Assembly (NCBI RefSeq): GCF_051900415.1
Contig: NZ_JBHZGL010000016.1
Location: 1-64,000, forward strand
Direction of reading: 5' to 3'
From: Frateuria_A sp051900415
GTDB taxonomy: Bacteria; Pseudomonadota; Gammaproteobacteria; Xanthomonadales; Rhodanobacteraceae
DNA length: 64,000 bases
In this document: piece by piece, positions 1 to 7,365 of the stretch
Position numbering within the stretch: position 1 is the stretch's first letter
Layout: each line of letters begins with the position of its first letter
Position numbers and translations under genes: made by a program
Notes under the pieces: generated by a model
Database searches by the model: none
Seen by the model: only the letters and a program-made list of their open reading frames with translations
Told to the model about the DNA's origin: nothing

Positions 1-58
1 CAGCCTCCGCCTCACGCAGGAAGCCGATGATCTGTTCTTCGGAAAAGCGTTTCTTCAC
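1..58 (-). CDS. IS3-family transposase OrfA, N-terminal part (cut by window edge)
   Basis: Only the first 19 codons are present, from a GTG start at 58. They read V-KKRFSEEQIIGFLREAEA, the well-known N-terminus of the helix-turn-helix OrfA proteins of IS407-type IS3 elements. OrfA binds the element ends and normally makes the active transposase by frameshifting into OrfB. An AAGGAG ribosome site lies 7-8 bases upstream of the GTG. Whether the rest of the element is intact cannot be judged from this window. Confidence 0.8.
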   Translation of the reverse strand, partial: MKKRFSEEQIIGFLREAEA

Positions 59-121
59 GTCCAATCTCCTTCAGATGGGGGATTGGACTCCAAACCGAGG
101 TGCTACTCAAAACTGGGGGGA
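1..121 (-). mobile_element. 5' end of an IS3-family (IS407-like) insertion sequence
   Basis: The minus strand carries the left end of an insertion sequence whose body lies outside the window. The likely terminal inverted repeat is the G-rich/AAAACT stretch at about 108-121 (a CCCCCC-AGTTTTG type tip on the minus strand). Next come a short leader, a good ribosome site (AAGGAG at about 66-71) and the start of orfA. To the right the DNA continues in frame as the tail of an integron cassette gene, so the element seems to have landed inside that gene. The boundary is good to a few bases only, because the other end and the target duplication are not visible. Confidence 0.75.
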
Positions 122-192
122 CGTCGCTTGTACTCGCCTTGGCTTGGTCGGTTGTTGCCGTTTACAACAACACTCTCGGCGTCCATGCCTAA
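121..192 (+). pseudogene. 3' remnant of an integron cassette ORF interrupted by the IS
   Basis: Reading rightwards from the IS tip, an open frame ends at a TAA (190-192) that lies inside the attC inverse core. The intact cassette gene at 731-1117 ends in the same way. The last 23 codons encode a hydrophobic stretch (LVLALAWSVVAVYNNTLGVHA), probably one membrane helix. The simplest reading is the C-terminus of a cassette gene whose 5' part lies on the far side of the insertion sequence. The start is not visible and the function is unknown. Confidence 0.5.
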
Positions 193-243
193 CAACTCAT
201 TCAAGGCGGACGGCTTCGCCGCCGCTTAACTCCAGCGTTAGGC
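187..243 (+). repeat. Integron attC recombination site 1 (57 bp)
   Basis: The site begins with the inverse core GCCTAAC (187-193) and ends with the core GTTAGGC (237-243). Between them are the imperfectly complementary arms TTCAAGGCGG and CCGCCGCTTAA, which would form the folded bottom-strand hairpin that integron integrases recognise. The 57-bp size is typical of short attC sites. It separates the interrupted upstream cassette from the cassette gene that starts at 249. Confidence 0.9.
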
Positions 244-248
244 CGCAC

Positions 249-608
249 ATGGCAGCACTGCGCAACTTCGAGCTAGAAGCGATCCAACTGCTTGCCGCGC
301 ACGCGCTTTCGATAGAGCAATTGGATGCTATCGCGGCGGTAGAAGAGCCGACCCGTTACGAGTACACGGGCTGCGGCTACTTCGTCACGGTCGCTCACCC
401 TAGTTTGCCGACCGAGGCCCAAGTGCTTGACGACCCTTATGTTGCCGGGTACATCGGAGAAACTGAGTGTGGCTTCGTCGCGTTCCTTGGGGACGGCGAG
501 CTCATCCTTGAGTGCCACCCCGCATTCGGACCTGACATCCCGGAAAACGTCAGGGATTTGCCAGTAAAGGTCGGCATCGAGCCGTCCAGCGTCATAGATC
601 TACGGTAG
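249..608 (+). CDS. Integron cassette protein of unknown function (119 aa)
   Basis: This is the sole ORF of a cassette bounded by attC sites at 187-243 and 615-726. The ATG lies 5 bp after the upstream core, as is usual for cassette genes, and the stop is 6 bp before the next inverse core. The 119-residue product is acidic with no signal peptide or membrane helix. It has an N-terminal helix-like part (ELEAIQLLAAHALSIEQLDA) and a beta-rich middle containing YEYTGCGYFVTVAHP. It resembles anonymous soluble cassette proteins, but I cannot assign a family. No Shine-Dalgarno site is evident, so translation may depend on neighbouring reading frames. Confidence 0.8.
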   Translation: MAALRNFELEAIQLLAAHALSIEQLDAIAAVEEPTRYEYTGCGYFVTVAHPSLPTEAQVLDDPYVAGYIGETECGFVAFLGDGELILECHPAFGPDIPENVRDLPVKVGIEPSSVIDLR

Positions 609-614
609 GCGGCG

Positions 615-726
615 GCCTAACAATGCATTCAAGCCGAAATTGCATCGCTACGCCGTCAGCACGGCAGGTACAGCTTGCCATGCTGCCAGCTACGCGCTGC
701 AATTCGGCTCAACTTAGGCGTTAGGC
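615..726 (+). repeat. Integron attC recombination site 2 (112 bp)
   Basis: The inverse core GCCTAAC at 615-621 and core GTTAGGC at 720-726 bracket long arms that pair with each other: TTCAAGCCGAAATTGCA against TGCAATTCGGCTCAA. The internal GGCAGGTACAGCTTGCC is itself a hairpin, giving the nested palindrome of long attC sites. It closes the cassette that encodes the 119-aa protein. Confidence 0.92.
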
Positions 727-730
727 CCGC

Positions 731-1117
731 ATGGACTACTTCGCACTAGCATTTAAGGCAACTGCCATTTTGCACACGCTCGCGGGATACCTCATTTTCG
801 GCCTTGCGGCAAACGAAGAAATACAGGAATCCTGTCTATACCAAGACAGGAATCCGCTCACGGGAGACGTGATCAAGTATCTGGCGTACATTGGCTCTTC
901 GCTATTGATCGCCTGTGGAATCGTTGCCTTTCTGATCCCCAAAGCAGCCGTAGTTCTAGCATGGCTTTCGCTATCTCTTTACTTCTTGACCGCCTTTGTT
1001 GACCCAATCGCTGAGCGGCGCCTTCCTTCCCTGTGCAAGTCATGTGCGGTTATGTTCTCGATCCGAGCTGCAGCTGCCGCAGTCCTTACAGTCTTTTACC
1101 TAGGTACGCAGGCCTAA
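731..1117 (+). CDS. Integron cassette membrane protein (128 aa)
   Basis: This is the second complete cassette gene. The ATG is 4 bp after the attC core ending at 726, and the TAA lies within the inverse core of the next attC site. The 128-residue product has about four hydrophobic segments (around residues 5-26, 47-70, 72-90 and 105-125), with a charged loop NEEIQESCLYQDRNPLTGD between the first two. This suggests a small polytopic inner-membrane protein. No family is recognised. Because the stop is formed by the attC sequence, the ORF and its recombination site have evolved together. Confidence 0.82.
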   Translation: MDYFALAFKATAILHTLAGYLIFGLAANEEIQESCLYQDRNPLTGDVIKYLAYIGSSLLIACGIVAFLIPKAAVVLAWLSLSLYFLTAFVDPIAERRLPSLCKSCAVMFSIRAAAAAVLTVFYLGTQA

Positions 1118-1223
1118 CAATGCGTTCAAGCCGACATCGTTCCACGGGCCGGCCCGGGCGGCAGGTAAAGCTTGCCACCTGGTCCACCCCGCTGCACGAT
1201 GCGGCTTAACTTGAGCGTTAGGC
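1112..1223 (+). repeat. Integron attC recombination site 3 (112 bp)
   Basis: Inverse core GCCTAAC (1112-1118) and core GTTAGGC (1217-1223), with arms TTCAAGCCGACATCGT and ACGATGCGGCTTAA and an inner GGCAGGTAAAGCTTGCC hairpin. It is related to site 2 in length and inner hairpin but diverged in the arms, as expected of sites from one chromosomal integron. It overlaps the stop codon of the 731-1117 gene. Confidence 0.92.
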
Positions 1224-1244
1224 CCTATGAAGCAGACCATGCGA

Positions 1245-1475
1245 TTGCTTGTCGTCCTGGGAGTTGGTCGTAGCTGTGCTTGCCAAGTGCTGTGCATGCC
1301 GCCGCTGGCATCATCCCGCTGAGGGCGGCCTTTGGTCTATCTTCGTCGTATTCGCGTCGCCAGCTCTCGATCACGGCTCTGGCGTTCAGCAGGTGGGTGA
1401 ACCAGTGCTCGTTGAGGCACGCGTCGCGCAGGCGGCCGTTGAAGGACTCGACGTAGGCGTTCTGGCTCGGCGCAG
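1245..1475 (-). pseudogene. IS3-family transposase OrfB C-terminal fragment
   Basis: On the minus strand the frame reads QNAYVESFNGRLRD, CLNEHWF, ARAVIESWRREYDEDRPKAA. This is the highly conserved C-terminal end of the DDE integrase domain of IS3-family OrfB, including the catalytic glutamate in VESFNGRLRD. The N-terminal two thirds of the transposase and both IS ends are absent, so it is a dead fragment. It sits where the third cassette gene should be. A short reading frame starting at 1227, just after attC site 3, is cut short by it. Confidence 0.8.
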
Positions 1476-1480
1476 GCCCG

Positions 1481-1538
1481 GACAAACCATCCAAGCCGAA
1501 ACCGCTTTGCGCTCGGCTGAGTTCAGGGGGATAAAGCC
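1481..1538 (+). repeat. Probable degenerate attC site
   Basis: GACAAAC at 1481-1487 and GATAAAG at 1530-1536 occupy the places of the inverse core and core. Between them ATCCAAGCCGAAACCGC pairs with GCGCTCGGCTGAG, as in functional sites of this array. Both cores deviate from the RYYYAAC/GTTRRRY consensus, so the site is probably inactive. Its position between the transposase relic and the HIT gene, whose start codon follows 2 bp later, supports its being a decayed cassette boundary. Confidence 0.5.
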
Positions 1539-1539
1539 A

Positions 1540-1986
1540 ATGAGGAATGCTCCGCCCGGATACGAGTGCCCGTTCTGCGGTATCGCCCAGACGCTTCCGT
1601 CGCCCGCTCCGGAATCAGCCGTCGTGCTGCTGGATGCCAACGTGTTCGCTCTCGTTCCGACTCACCACTACGCAGGGATCAAGGGCAATTGTCTGGTGGT
1701 GCCCCGGACCCACTACGAGAACGTGTTGGACATCCCCGACGATCTTGGCCGCGATTTCTTTCACGCCACACGTCGTTTGGCGCAGGCGATGCGGACCGCC
1801 TTGCACTGTGAGGGAATCTCCACTCGCCAGCACAACGGGCCAGCCGGCGACCAGGATGTCTGGCATTACCATCTCCATGTGTTTCCACGCTACCCAAGCG
1901 ACGGGCTGCATGCGGGACAAAAAGCGCTCTATACCCCGGCGGAGCGTATGGCGTTGGCAGCCGGTCTGCGGGCTGCACTGCAGTAA
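1540..1986 (+). CDS. HIT-family hydrolase (possible integron cassette gene)
   Basis: 148 residues of the histidine-triad superfamily, which cleaves nucleotide phosphates such as AppppA or AMP conjugates. The diagnostic HYHLHVFPR motif is near residues 114-122. An N-terminal CPFCGIAQ pair of cysteines is typical of the Hint/HIT branch, and the fold core VPTHHYAGIKGNCLVVPRTH is clear. The start at 1540 was chosen because it directly follows the degenerate attC and gives a normal family N-terminus; upstream codons in this frame run through the IS relic. No attC is seen downstream, so it is either the last cassette or an adjacent chromosomal gene. Confidence 0.85.
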   Translation: MRNAPPGYECPFCGIAQTLPSPAPESAVVLLDANVFALVPTHHYAGIKGNCLVVPRTHYENVLDIPDDLGRDFFHATRRLAQAMRTALHCEGISTRQHNGPAGDQDVWHYHLHVFPRYPSDGLHAGQKALYTPAERMALAAGLRAALQ

Positions 1987-2205
1987 CTCCCTTTGCGTGC
2001 CGGCGACCTGGACATTCCTGTTGGCATGACGATATTCAGGCACATGGCTTCGTATTTATGACGCTTGGATCTGGCGTGCCACGCGACCGCTGCGTCCATC
2101 GTCTTCACCGGTTCTCTGTGGCTCCAGCGCCATCGATCCACGTCGACACCGCTTTGCGGTGCGACTCGACTCAGCAGTCAAACCACCAAGGAAGGCCCCA
2201 AGCCC

Positions 2206-2685
2206 ATGAAGTCACTACTCATCGCCATCCTCGCTGCCGCGTCGCTTTCGGCCATGGCGCAGTCCGCGGTCGTGCCGGCGCCGGATCAGAGCACCCTGCT
2301 TTCGGCAGCGACGTCGCAGGCGCGGGCGAACAAGCGGCTTGTCTATGATTTCTGGCGTGACGTTCTGGAAGGTGGTCATCTCGAAAACGCCGACAAATAC
2401 CTCAGCGTGGGGTACGTGCAGCACAACCCGAACGTGCCGAGCGGCCGCGCTGGGTTCGTCCGGTTCTTCGGCCAGTTCAGCAAGCCACATCCCGTCGCCG
2501 ATCGTATTCAGGCACCTGTCGTGGCGATGATTGCGGAGGGCGATCTGGTCGTCGTCGCGCTGGCACAGTCGCATCCGGTTCCCGGCAAGACAGGCCAGTC
2601 CTACTCCACCACGTGGTTCGACATGTTCCGGATCGAGCACGGAAAGATTGTCGAGCATTGGGATAACGCTCTTCTGGAGAAATAA
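2206..2685 (+). CDS. Exported SnoaL/NTF2-like protein
   Basis: 159 residues. A signal peptide covers about residues 1-19 (MKSLLIAILAAASLSAMAQS). A cone-shaped SnoaL/NTF2-like domain follows, marked by VYDFWRDVLEGGHLENADKYL, YVQHNPNVPSG, GLVVVALAQSHP-like strands and a final FRIEHGKIVEHWD. Relatives are predicted periplasmic small-molecule binding or isomerase-like proteins, often annotated ester cyclase or NTF2-like; the substrate is unknown. An AAGGAAGG ribosome site lies at about 2189-2196. No operon partner is evident. Confidence 0.8.
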   Translation: MKSLLIAILAAASLSAMAQSAVVPAPDQSTLLSAATSQARANKRLVYDFWRDVLEGGHLENADKYLSVGYVQHNPNVPSGRAGFVRFFGQFSKPHPVADRIQAPVVAMIAEGDLVVVALAQSHPVPGKTGQSYSTTWFDMFRIEHGKIVEHWDNALLEK

Positions 2686-2996
2686 GTCGAGCCTGGCCAT
2701 TCCTCCAAGCCCGCGTCGCTTCGTTGCGCAGGCTTGGCTTGGTGGCAGGCACCCGTGAAAACGCCAGCCATGCGATCTCGTGCAAGGCCATGGTCCTGGT
2801 CTTCGCGGCACACTGTGCCTGCCGCATGCCACCCAACCAGCGCCAGGCTCACCGGGCCTGATCACCATCGCCCATGACGGCTACCGCATCGAAAGCACCC
2901 TGAGCCAGGCCAGGTACCCGCCCCGCCATTGGCAACAACCCGGGGCAGACGTTTCATCACCGCCCGGCTCAGCGGCTGGGCTCAATCGAACTACCC
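2686..2996. other. 311-bp gap without a convincing gene
   Basis: The gap between the SnoaL-like gene and the next small membrane protein has no frame with recognisable similarity, no tRNA-like fold and no strong hairpin with a T-run. A near-palindrome around 2703-2745 (CCTCCAAGCC and GGCTTGGCTTGG parts) could act as a weak terminator for the upstream gene. The DNA may be the wreck of a former gene, but I see no residue pattern to name it. Confidence 0.4.
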
Positions 2997-3266
2997 ATGA
3001 GCCTTTTAGCCCGCGCAGCGTTGAAAGCCACCGTCGTCCTGCTGGTATGTGCGGCGCTCATGTGGGTGCCGCCGATTCGCATGCTGGTGTACCTGTTCCT
3101 GCTCATGTTTCCCCTGTGGATGCTCAGTAGCGCTGGCGTCCCGGGATTGGGGCATGAACTCAATGGCTTCTTTGTCTTGAGCGCCGCGGCGTGGTCGTTG
3201 GTTGCCATGGTGTTATGGCTGATCGCGTTCCGCATTTTTTACATGCGCGCCAAAAGAGGCGGGTAG
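2997..3266 (+). CDS. Small membrane protein of unknown function (89 aa)
   Basis: 89 residues with three hydrophobic stretches: about 8-24, 28-46 and 58-82, the last containing AAAWSLVAMVLWLIAFRIF. A basic C-terminus (MRAKRGG) suggests a cytoplasmic tail. No family is recognised. The composition and codon usage fit the surrounding genes, and the frame is open from a good ATG, so it is probably real. Neighbours give no functional hint. Confidence 0.55.
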   Translation: MSLLARAALKATVVLLVCAALMWVPPIRMLVYLFLLMFPLWMLSSAGVPGLGHELNGFFVLSAAAWSLVAMVLWLIAFRIFYMRAKRGG

Positions 3267-3522
3267 CCGCGCAGCACTAGAGTCGCGCCACCTGCCAGAT
3301 CGGGTTGTCGCAGCACCCGGCGTTCCCGAGAGCTCCTCCCCGGGTGGGAACCACTGCGACGGGGATCTCCAACACCGCACGAATCTGCTCCGCCCAGCGC
3401 TGCCGCGGGAGCGATTGCTTCTCGGCCACGATGCCCACGCGCTCTACCTCACGCGCGCGCCGGCACCGACTTTTCACAATAAAGTACTTGACGCACGCAT
3501 CGGACAAGCCTAGTTTCGCGCC

Positions 3523-4122
3523 ATGGACAACCGCCGCCCTCGAAGCACGGTCTCACTCCACGAGCATGCCGCGGAGAATCTTCTCTATATCCGCGACGCC
3601 ATGGAGCGCGCCAGTTCCTTTACCGCCGTGCCTGGCTGGGGCGGCGTCGTCATGGGCCTGGCAGGATTGGCGGCAGCGATCATCGCGCCGGTGCAGCCCA
3701 GCCGGCTGGCGTGGTTGCTGACCTGGCTGGCGACGGCGGCGGTCGCCGTGGGCGTGGGCTTGCTAGGGGTGCTGTTCAAGGCGCGTAACGAGGGTGTCCC
3801 CCTGTTGTCCCGCCCGGCGCGGCAGTTTGCGTTGGGCTTCGTGCCGGCGATCTTCGTGGCGGCGCTCCTCACCATCGTGTTGTACCGCGCGGGGCTGGAT
3901 GCACTGCTGCCAGGCATGTGGCTGCTGCTCTATGGCACGGCCGTGATTGCCGGCGGCACGTTCTCGATCCGCATCGTGCCGTTGATGGGCGTGCTCTTTC
4001 TTTTCTTGGGCGCTGTCGCGCTCTTTACCGCCCCGCCCGTGCCGGCGATCTGCCTGGGTCTGGGGTTCGGTGGACTGCACGTGGTATTCGGCGTGCTCAT
4101 TGCGAGAAAGTACGGTGGTTAA
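3523..4122 (+). CDS. Multi-pass membrane protein, partner of a winged-helix regulator
   Basis: 199 residues. The cytoplasmic N-terminus (SLHEHAAENLLYIRDAMERA) is followed by about six hydrophobic helices from residue 40 to the end. Proteins of this shape are regularly found fused or next to one-domain winged-helix regulators. Here the next gene begins inside this gene's stop codon (GTG at 4115, TAA at 4120-4122), which implies translational coupling. The biochemical role is unknown; a stress- or signal-responsive membrane component is an inference from the pairing only. Confidence 0.75.
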   Translation: MDNRRPRSTVSLHEHAAENLLYIRDAMERASSFTAVPGWGGVVMGLAGLAAAIIAPVQPSRLAWLLTWLATAAVAVGVGLLGVLFKARNEGVPLLSRPARQFALGFVPAIFVAALLTIVLYRAGLDALLPGMWLLLYGTAVIAGGTFSIRIVPLMGVLFLFLGAVALFTAPPVPAICLGLGFGGLHVVFGVLIARKYGG

Positions 4123-4492
4123 GCGATCGACCGCGAAAGTGGAAGCCCGGCACGCCCGCCCGGCACTAGTGCCGGTGGAGGGTGCGGTGGAGCGCACGGT
4201 GGACCTTGACCGGCTCATCCACGAGCGGCTGCGGCTGGGGATCATCAGCGCCCTAGCGGTGAACGACCGGCTCGGGTTCACCGATCTGAAGAGCCTGCTC
4301 AATACGACAGACGGCAACTTGAGCGTGCATGCGCGCAAGCTCGAGGACGCCGGTTATGTCGCCTGCCACAAGGGCTTCGAAGGACGCATCCCGCGCACCG
4401 AGTTCCGCATCACGCCGAAGGGCCGCAAGGCACTGGAGGCCTACCTCAATCATATGGAAGCACTGATCGCCGCGACCCGGACCGGCGAGTAG
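4115..4492 (+). CDS. Winged-helix transcriptional regulator (HTH_34-like)
   Basis: About 125 residues. The conserved core starts at LDRLIHERLRLGIISAL and continues with the recognition-helix region FTDLKSLLNTTDGNLSVHARKLEDAGYV and the wing GFEGRIPRTEFRITPKGRKAL. This matches the MarR/ArsR-like 'winged helix DNA-binding' family (PF13601 type). The GTG at 4115 overlaps the upstream membrane-protein stop and is my preferred start; later in-frame GTG codons are possible because the first 30 residues are not conserved. It likely regulates its own two-gene operon. Confidence 0.85.
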   Translation: MVKRSTAKVEARHARPALVPVEGAVERTVDLDRLIHERLRLGIISALAVNDRLGFTDLKSLLNTTDGNLSVHARKLEDAGYVACHKGFEGRIPRTEFRITPKGRKALEAYLNHMEALIAATRTGE

Positions 4493-4549
4493 CCGACCCC
4501 GCGCGCGGCGCCTTGGCGCGAGCCTCAACTTTGTACTGCAGAGTGCTTG

Positions 4550-5284
4550 ATGGATATGGAAAACCTGCATGTGGCGATCATCATGGACGGCAACGGCCGC
4601 TGGGCCGAGGAGCGGGGATGGCCTCGTAGCCGAGGGCATCGCGCAGGCGCCGGAGCGGTGCGGCGCGTGGTGGAGGCCTCGCCGCGGCTCGGAATCGGCA
4701 CACTGACGCTGTACGCGTTTTCGTCGGACAACTGGCGCCGGCCGGCGCCGGAAGTGGCCACGCTGATGGCGCTGTTTCGCAACTTCCTCGATTCGGAGGC
4801 GGGTGCCTGCCGCCGCGAGGGTGTGCGCCTGAGCGTGATCGGGCGACGCGACCGTCTTTCCGCCGCGCTGGTCACAACCATCGAGCAGGCCGAAGCGGCG
4901 ACTGCCGCGGGCCAGGTGCTGAACCTGCGGCTTGCGGTGGACTACTCCTCGCGGGATGCGATCGCCGCTGCGGCAGCCCTGCACCAGGGCGCGGTGGCCA
5001 GCCGCGAGGCGTTCCGCACGCTTCTGGCCCGCTCGCAGCATGGTGATCCGGCTACGCCCGACGTGGACCTGCTGATACGCACCGGCCGCGAGCAACGGCT
5101 CAGCGATTTCCTGCTGTGGGAGTGCGCCTATGCGGAGCTGCTCTTTTCCAACGTGCTGTGGCCGGATTTCACGGGCGAGGACCTGGGCCAGGCCGTCGAA
5201 ACGTTCGGCCGCCGCAACCGACGGTTCGGCCGCTTGCCGGAGGCGTGCATGGCCGAACCGGAACGCAAGACCGCCTTCCGATGA
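4550..5284 (+). CDS. cis-prenyltransferase, divergent UppS-like paralogue
   Basis: 244 residues of the undecaprenyl diphosphate synthase family, which adds isopentenyl units in cis to an allylic diphosphate. The diagnostic IIMDGNGRWA is near residues 9-18. TLYAFSSDNW, the IPP-binding RTGREQRLSDFLLW and the metal-binding glutamate in YAELLF are also present. Two usually strict motifs differ: NYGGR is DYSSR and RTGGE is RTGRE. The usual uppS neighbours (frr, cdsA, dxr) are absent, so this is probably a second copy with its own product length or substrate. ATG 4550 is preferred over TTG 4547. Confidence 0.85.
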   Translation: MDMENLHVAIIMDGNGRWAEERGWPRSRGHRAGAGAVRRVVEASPRLGIGTLTLYAFSSDNWRRPAPEVATLMALFRNFLDSEAGACRREGVRLSVIGRRDRLSAALVTTIEQAEAATAAGQVLNLRLAVDYSSRDAIAAAAALHQGAVASREAFRTLLARSQHGDPATPDVDLLIRTGREQRLSDFLLWECAYAELLFSNVLWPDFTGEDLGQAVETFGRRNRRFGRLPEACMAEPERKTAFR

Positions 5285-5344
5285 ACGATCCGGTCAACGG
5301 GCGGGATCGCCCTGCCCTCCTATTCCAAGCGTGAGGTTGCATTC

Positions 5345-5695
5345 ATGAATTGCCCGGACATGCGCGATGTCATCGGCGACGCCATCCGCTATTGGGAGCG
5401 TCACCGGATCGTCTACAACCTCGTCCTGCTCGTGGTGGTCGCAGCCATCTTCGGCGCGAACGCGAACGCTTTCGATCGGGTCGTTTCCCTCGACCTGTTC
5501 CTGCAACTGTTCCTGCTTGCGGTGATGGCGAACGTGGCTTATTGCGCCGCCTACCCGGTCGACTTCACCGTGCAGTGGTCCACGCTGCGCACGCCCTGGC
5601 TACGGGTGCGCTGGATTGTTTTTGCGATTGGCCTGGGGTTCGCGGCGACACTCGCGCAGTTCATTGCACGCGGTTTGCTGGGCGAACACGCCTGA
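5345..5695 (+). CDS. Small membrane protein of unknown function (116 aa)
   Basis: 116 residues with three predicted membrane helices (about 22-38, 49-68 and 89-108) separated by short polar loops; FTVQWSTLRTPWLRVRW precedes the last helix. It follows the cis-prenyltransferase by 60 bp and precedes another membrane protein by 47 bp, all on the same strand, so an operon is possible. No named family is recognised and no enzymatic residues stand out. Confidence 0.65.
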   Translation: MNCPDMRDVIGDAIRYWERHRIVYNLVLLVVVAAIFGANANAFDRVVSLDLFLQLFLLAVMANVAYCAAYPVDFTVQWSTLRTPWLRVRWIVFAIGLGFAATLAQFIARGLLGEHA

Positions 5696-5742
5696 GCTCT
5701 GGCGTGGGAAAGCCGGCGGATGTTTTCAGCGGAGGCAACGTC

Positions 5743-6135
5743 ATGCAAACACCATTTCATCGAAACACTTATCTATCCGCCGCCTGCGTGGCGTTGGTGG
5801 CGACGATCCTCCTCGTGTGGCTCAGCCTCGGCGTGGGCATCATCGGAGCCGATGGCGACCCGGCCAATCGTATGTATTTCGGCGTGGTGGCAATCGGCGC
5901 CGCCGGCGCGGTGATCGCGCGCCTCCATCCGACCGGCATGGCGCGGGCGTTGGCGGCCATGGCCTTCACGCAGGCACTGATTGGCGCATTCGCGCTGGTC
6001 GAGGGGCTGGGGCTTCCCTGGAGCGGGCCGGTGGAACTGGTGTTGTTGAACGGCTTTTTCGTGGCGCTGTTCGCCGGCTCGGCGTGGATGTTTGCGCAGG
6101 CGGCGCGGGGCGAGCCGGAGCGGGGGCGGGTTTGA
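5743..6135 (+). CDS. Membrane protein of unknown function (130 aa)
   Basis: 130 residues with four hydrophobic helices: about 12-36, 44-62, 66-86 and 96-120. The compact four-helix arrangement and the closing arginine/glutamate-rich tail resemble small DUF-type inner-membrane proteins. The ATG at 5743 has GGAGG about 10 bp upstream (5730-5734), which supports the start. It is probably co-transcribed with the previous membrane protein. Confidence 0.7.
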   Translation: MQTPFHRNTYLSAACVALVATILLVWLSLGVGIIGADGDPANRMYFGVVAIGAAGAVIARLHPTGMARALAAMAFTQALIGAFALVEGLGLPWSGPVELVLLNGFFVALFAGSAWMFAQAARGEPERGRV

Positions 6136-6190
6136 ACGGGATGCGATAGCGCAGTGAGCCGGTCACGCACTGCGCTTGCAAGGTTGGACG

Positions 6191-7183
<993 letters not shown>

Positions 7184-7365
7184 GCGAGGGTCCTGCACGG
7201 CGTTCGCAGGATGTGGGGCCGCAGGGCGACCTTTGCCAGTGCGCAGGAGACGGGCCTTGGGGGCGCTTCGACTTCGCCGCGCCTCTGGGAGCATCGGGAC
7301 GCTGGCTACATTTGTGCGCGGTGCTGCCGATACAGCGCGAAGCACGCCATGGGACCTGCATCCGG

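Noticed and set aside
2780..3130. 116-codon plus-strand frame
   Set aside because: It overlaps the 89-aa membrane protein in another frame, has low-complexity Pro/Ser/Gly composition and no motif.
3277..3507. 76-codon minus-strand frame before the membrane-protein gene
   Set aside because: It ends in a plausible-looking sequence (GCCDNPIWQVARL) that might be a gene remnant, but I cannot match a family and there is no ribosome site.
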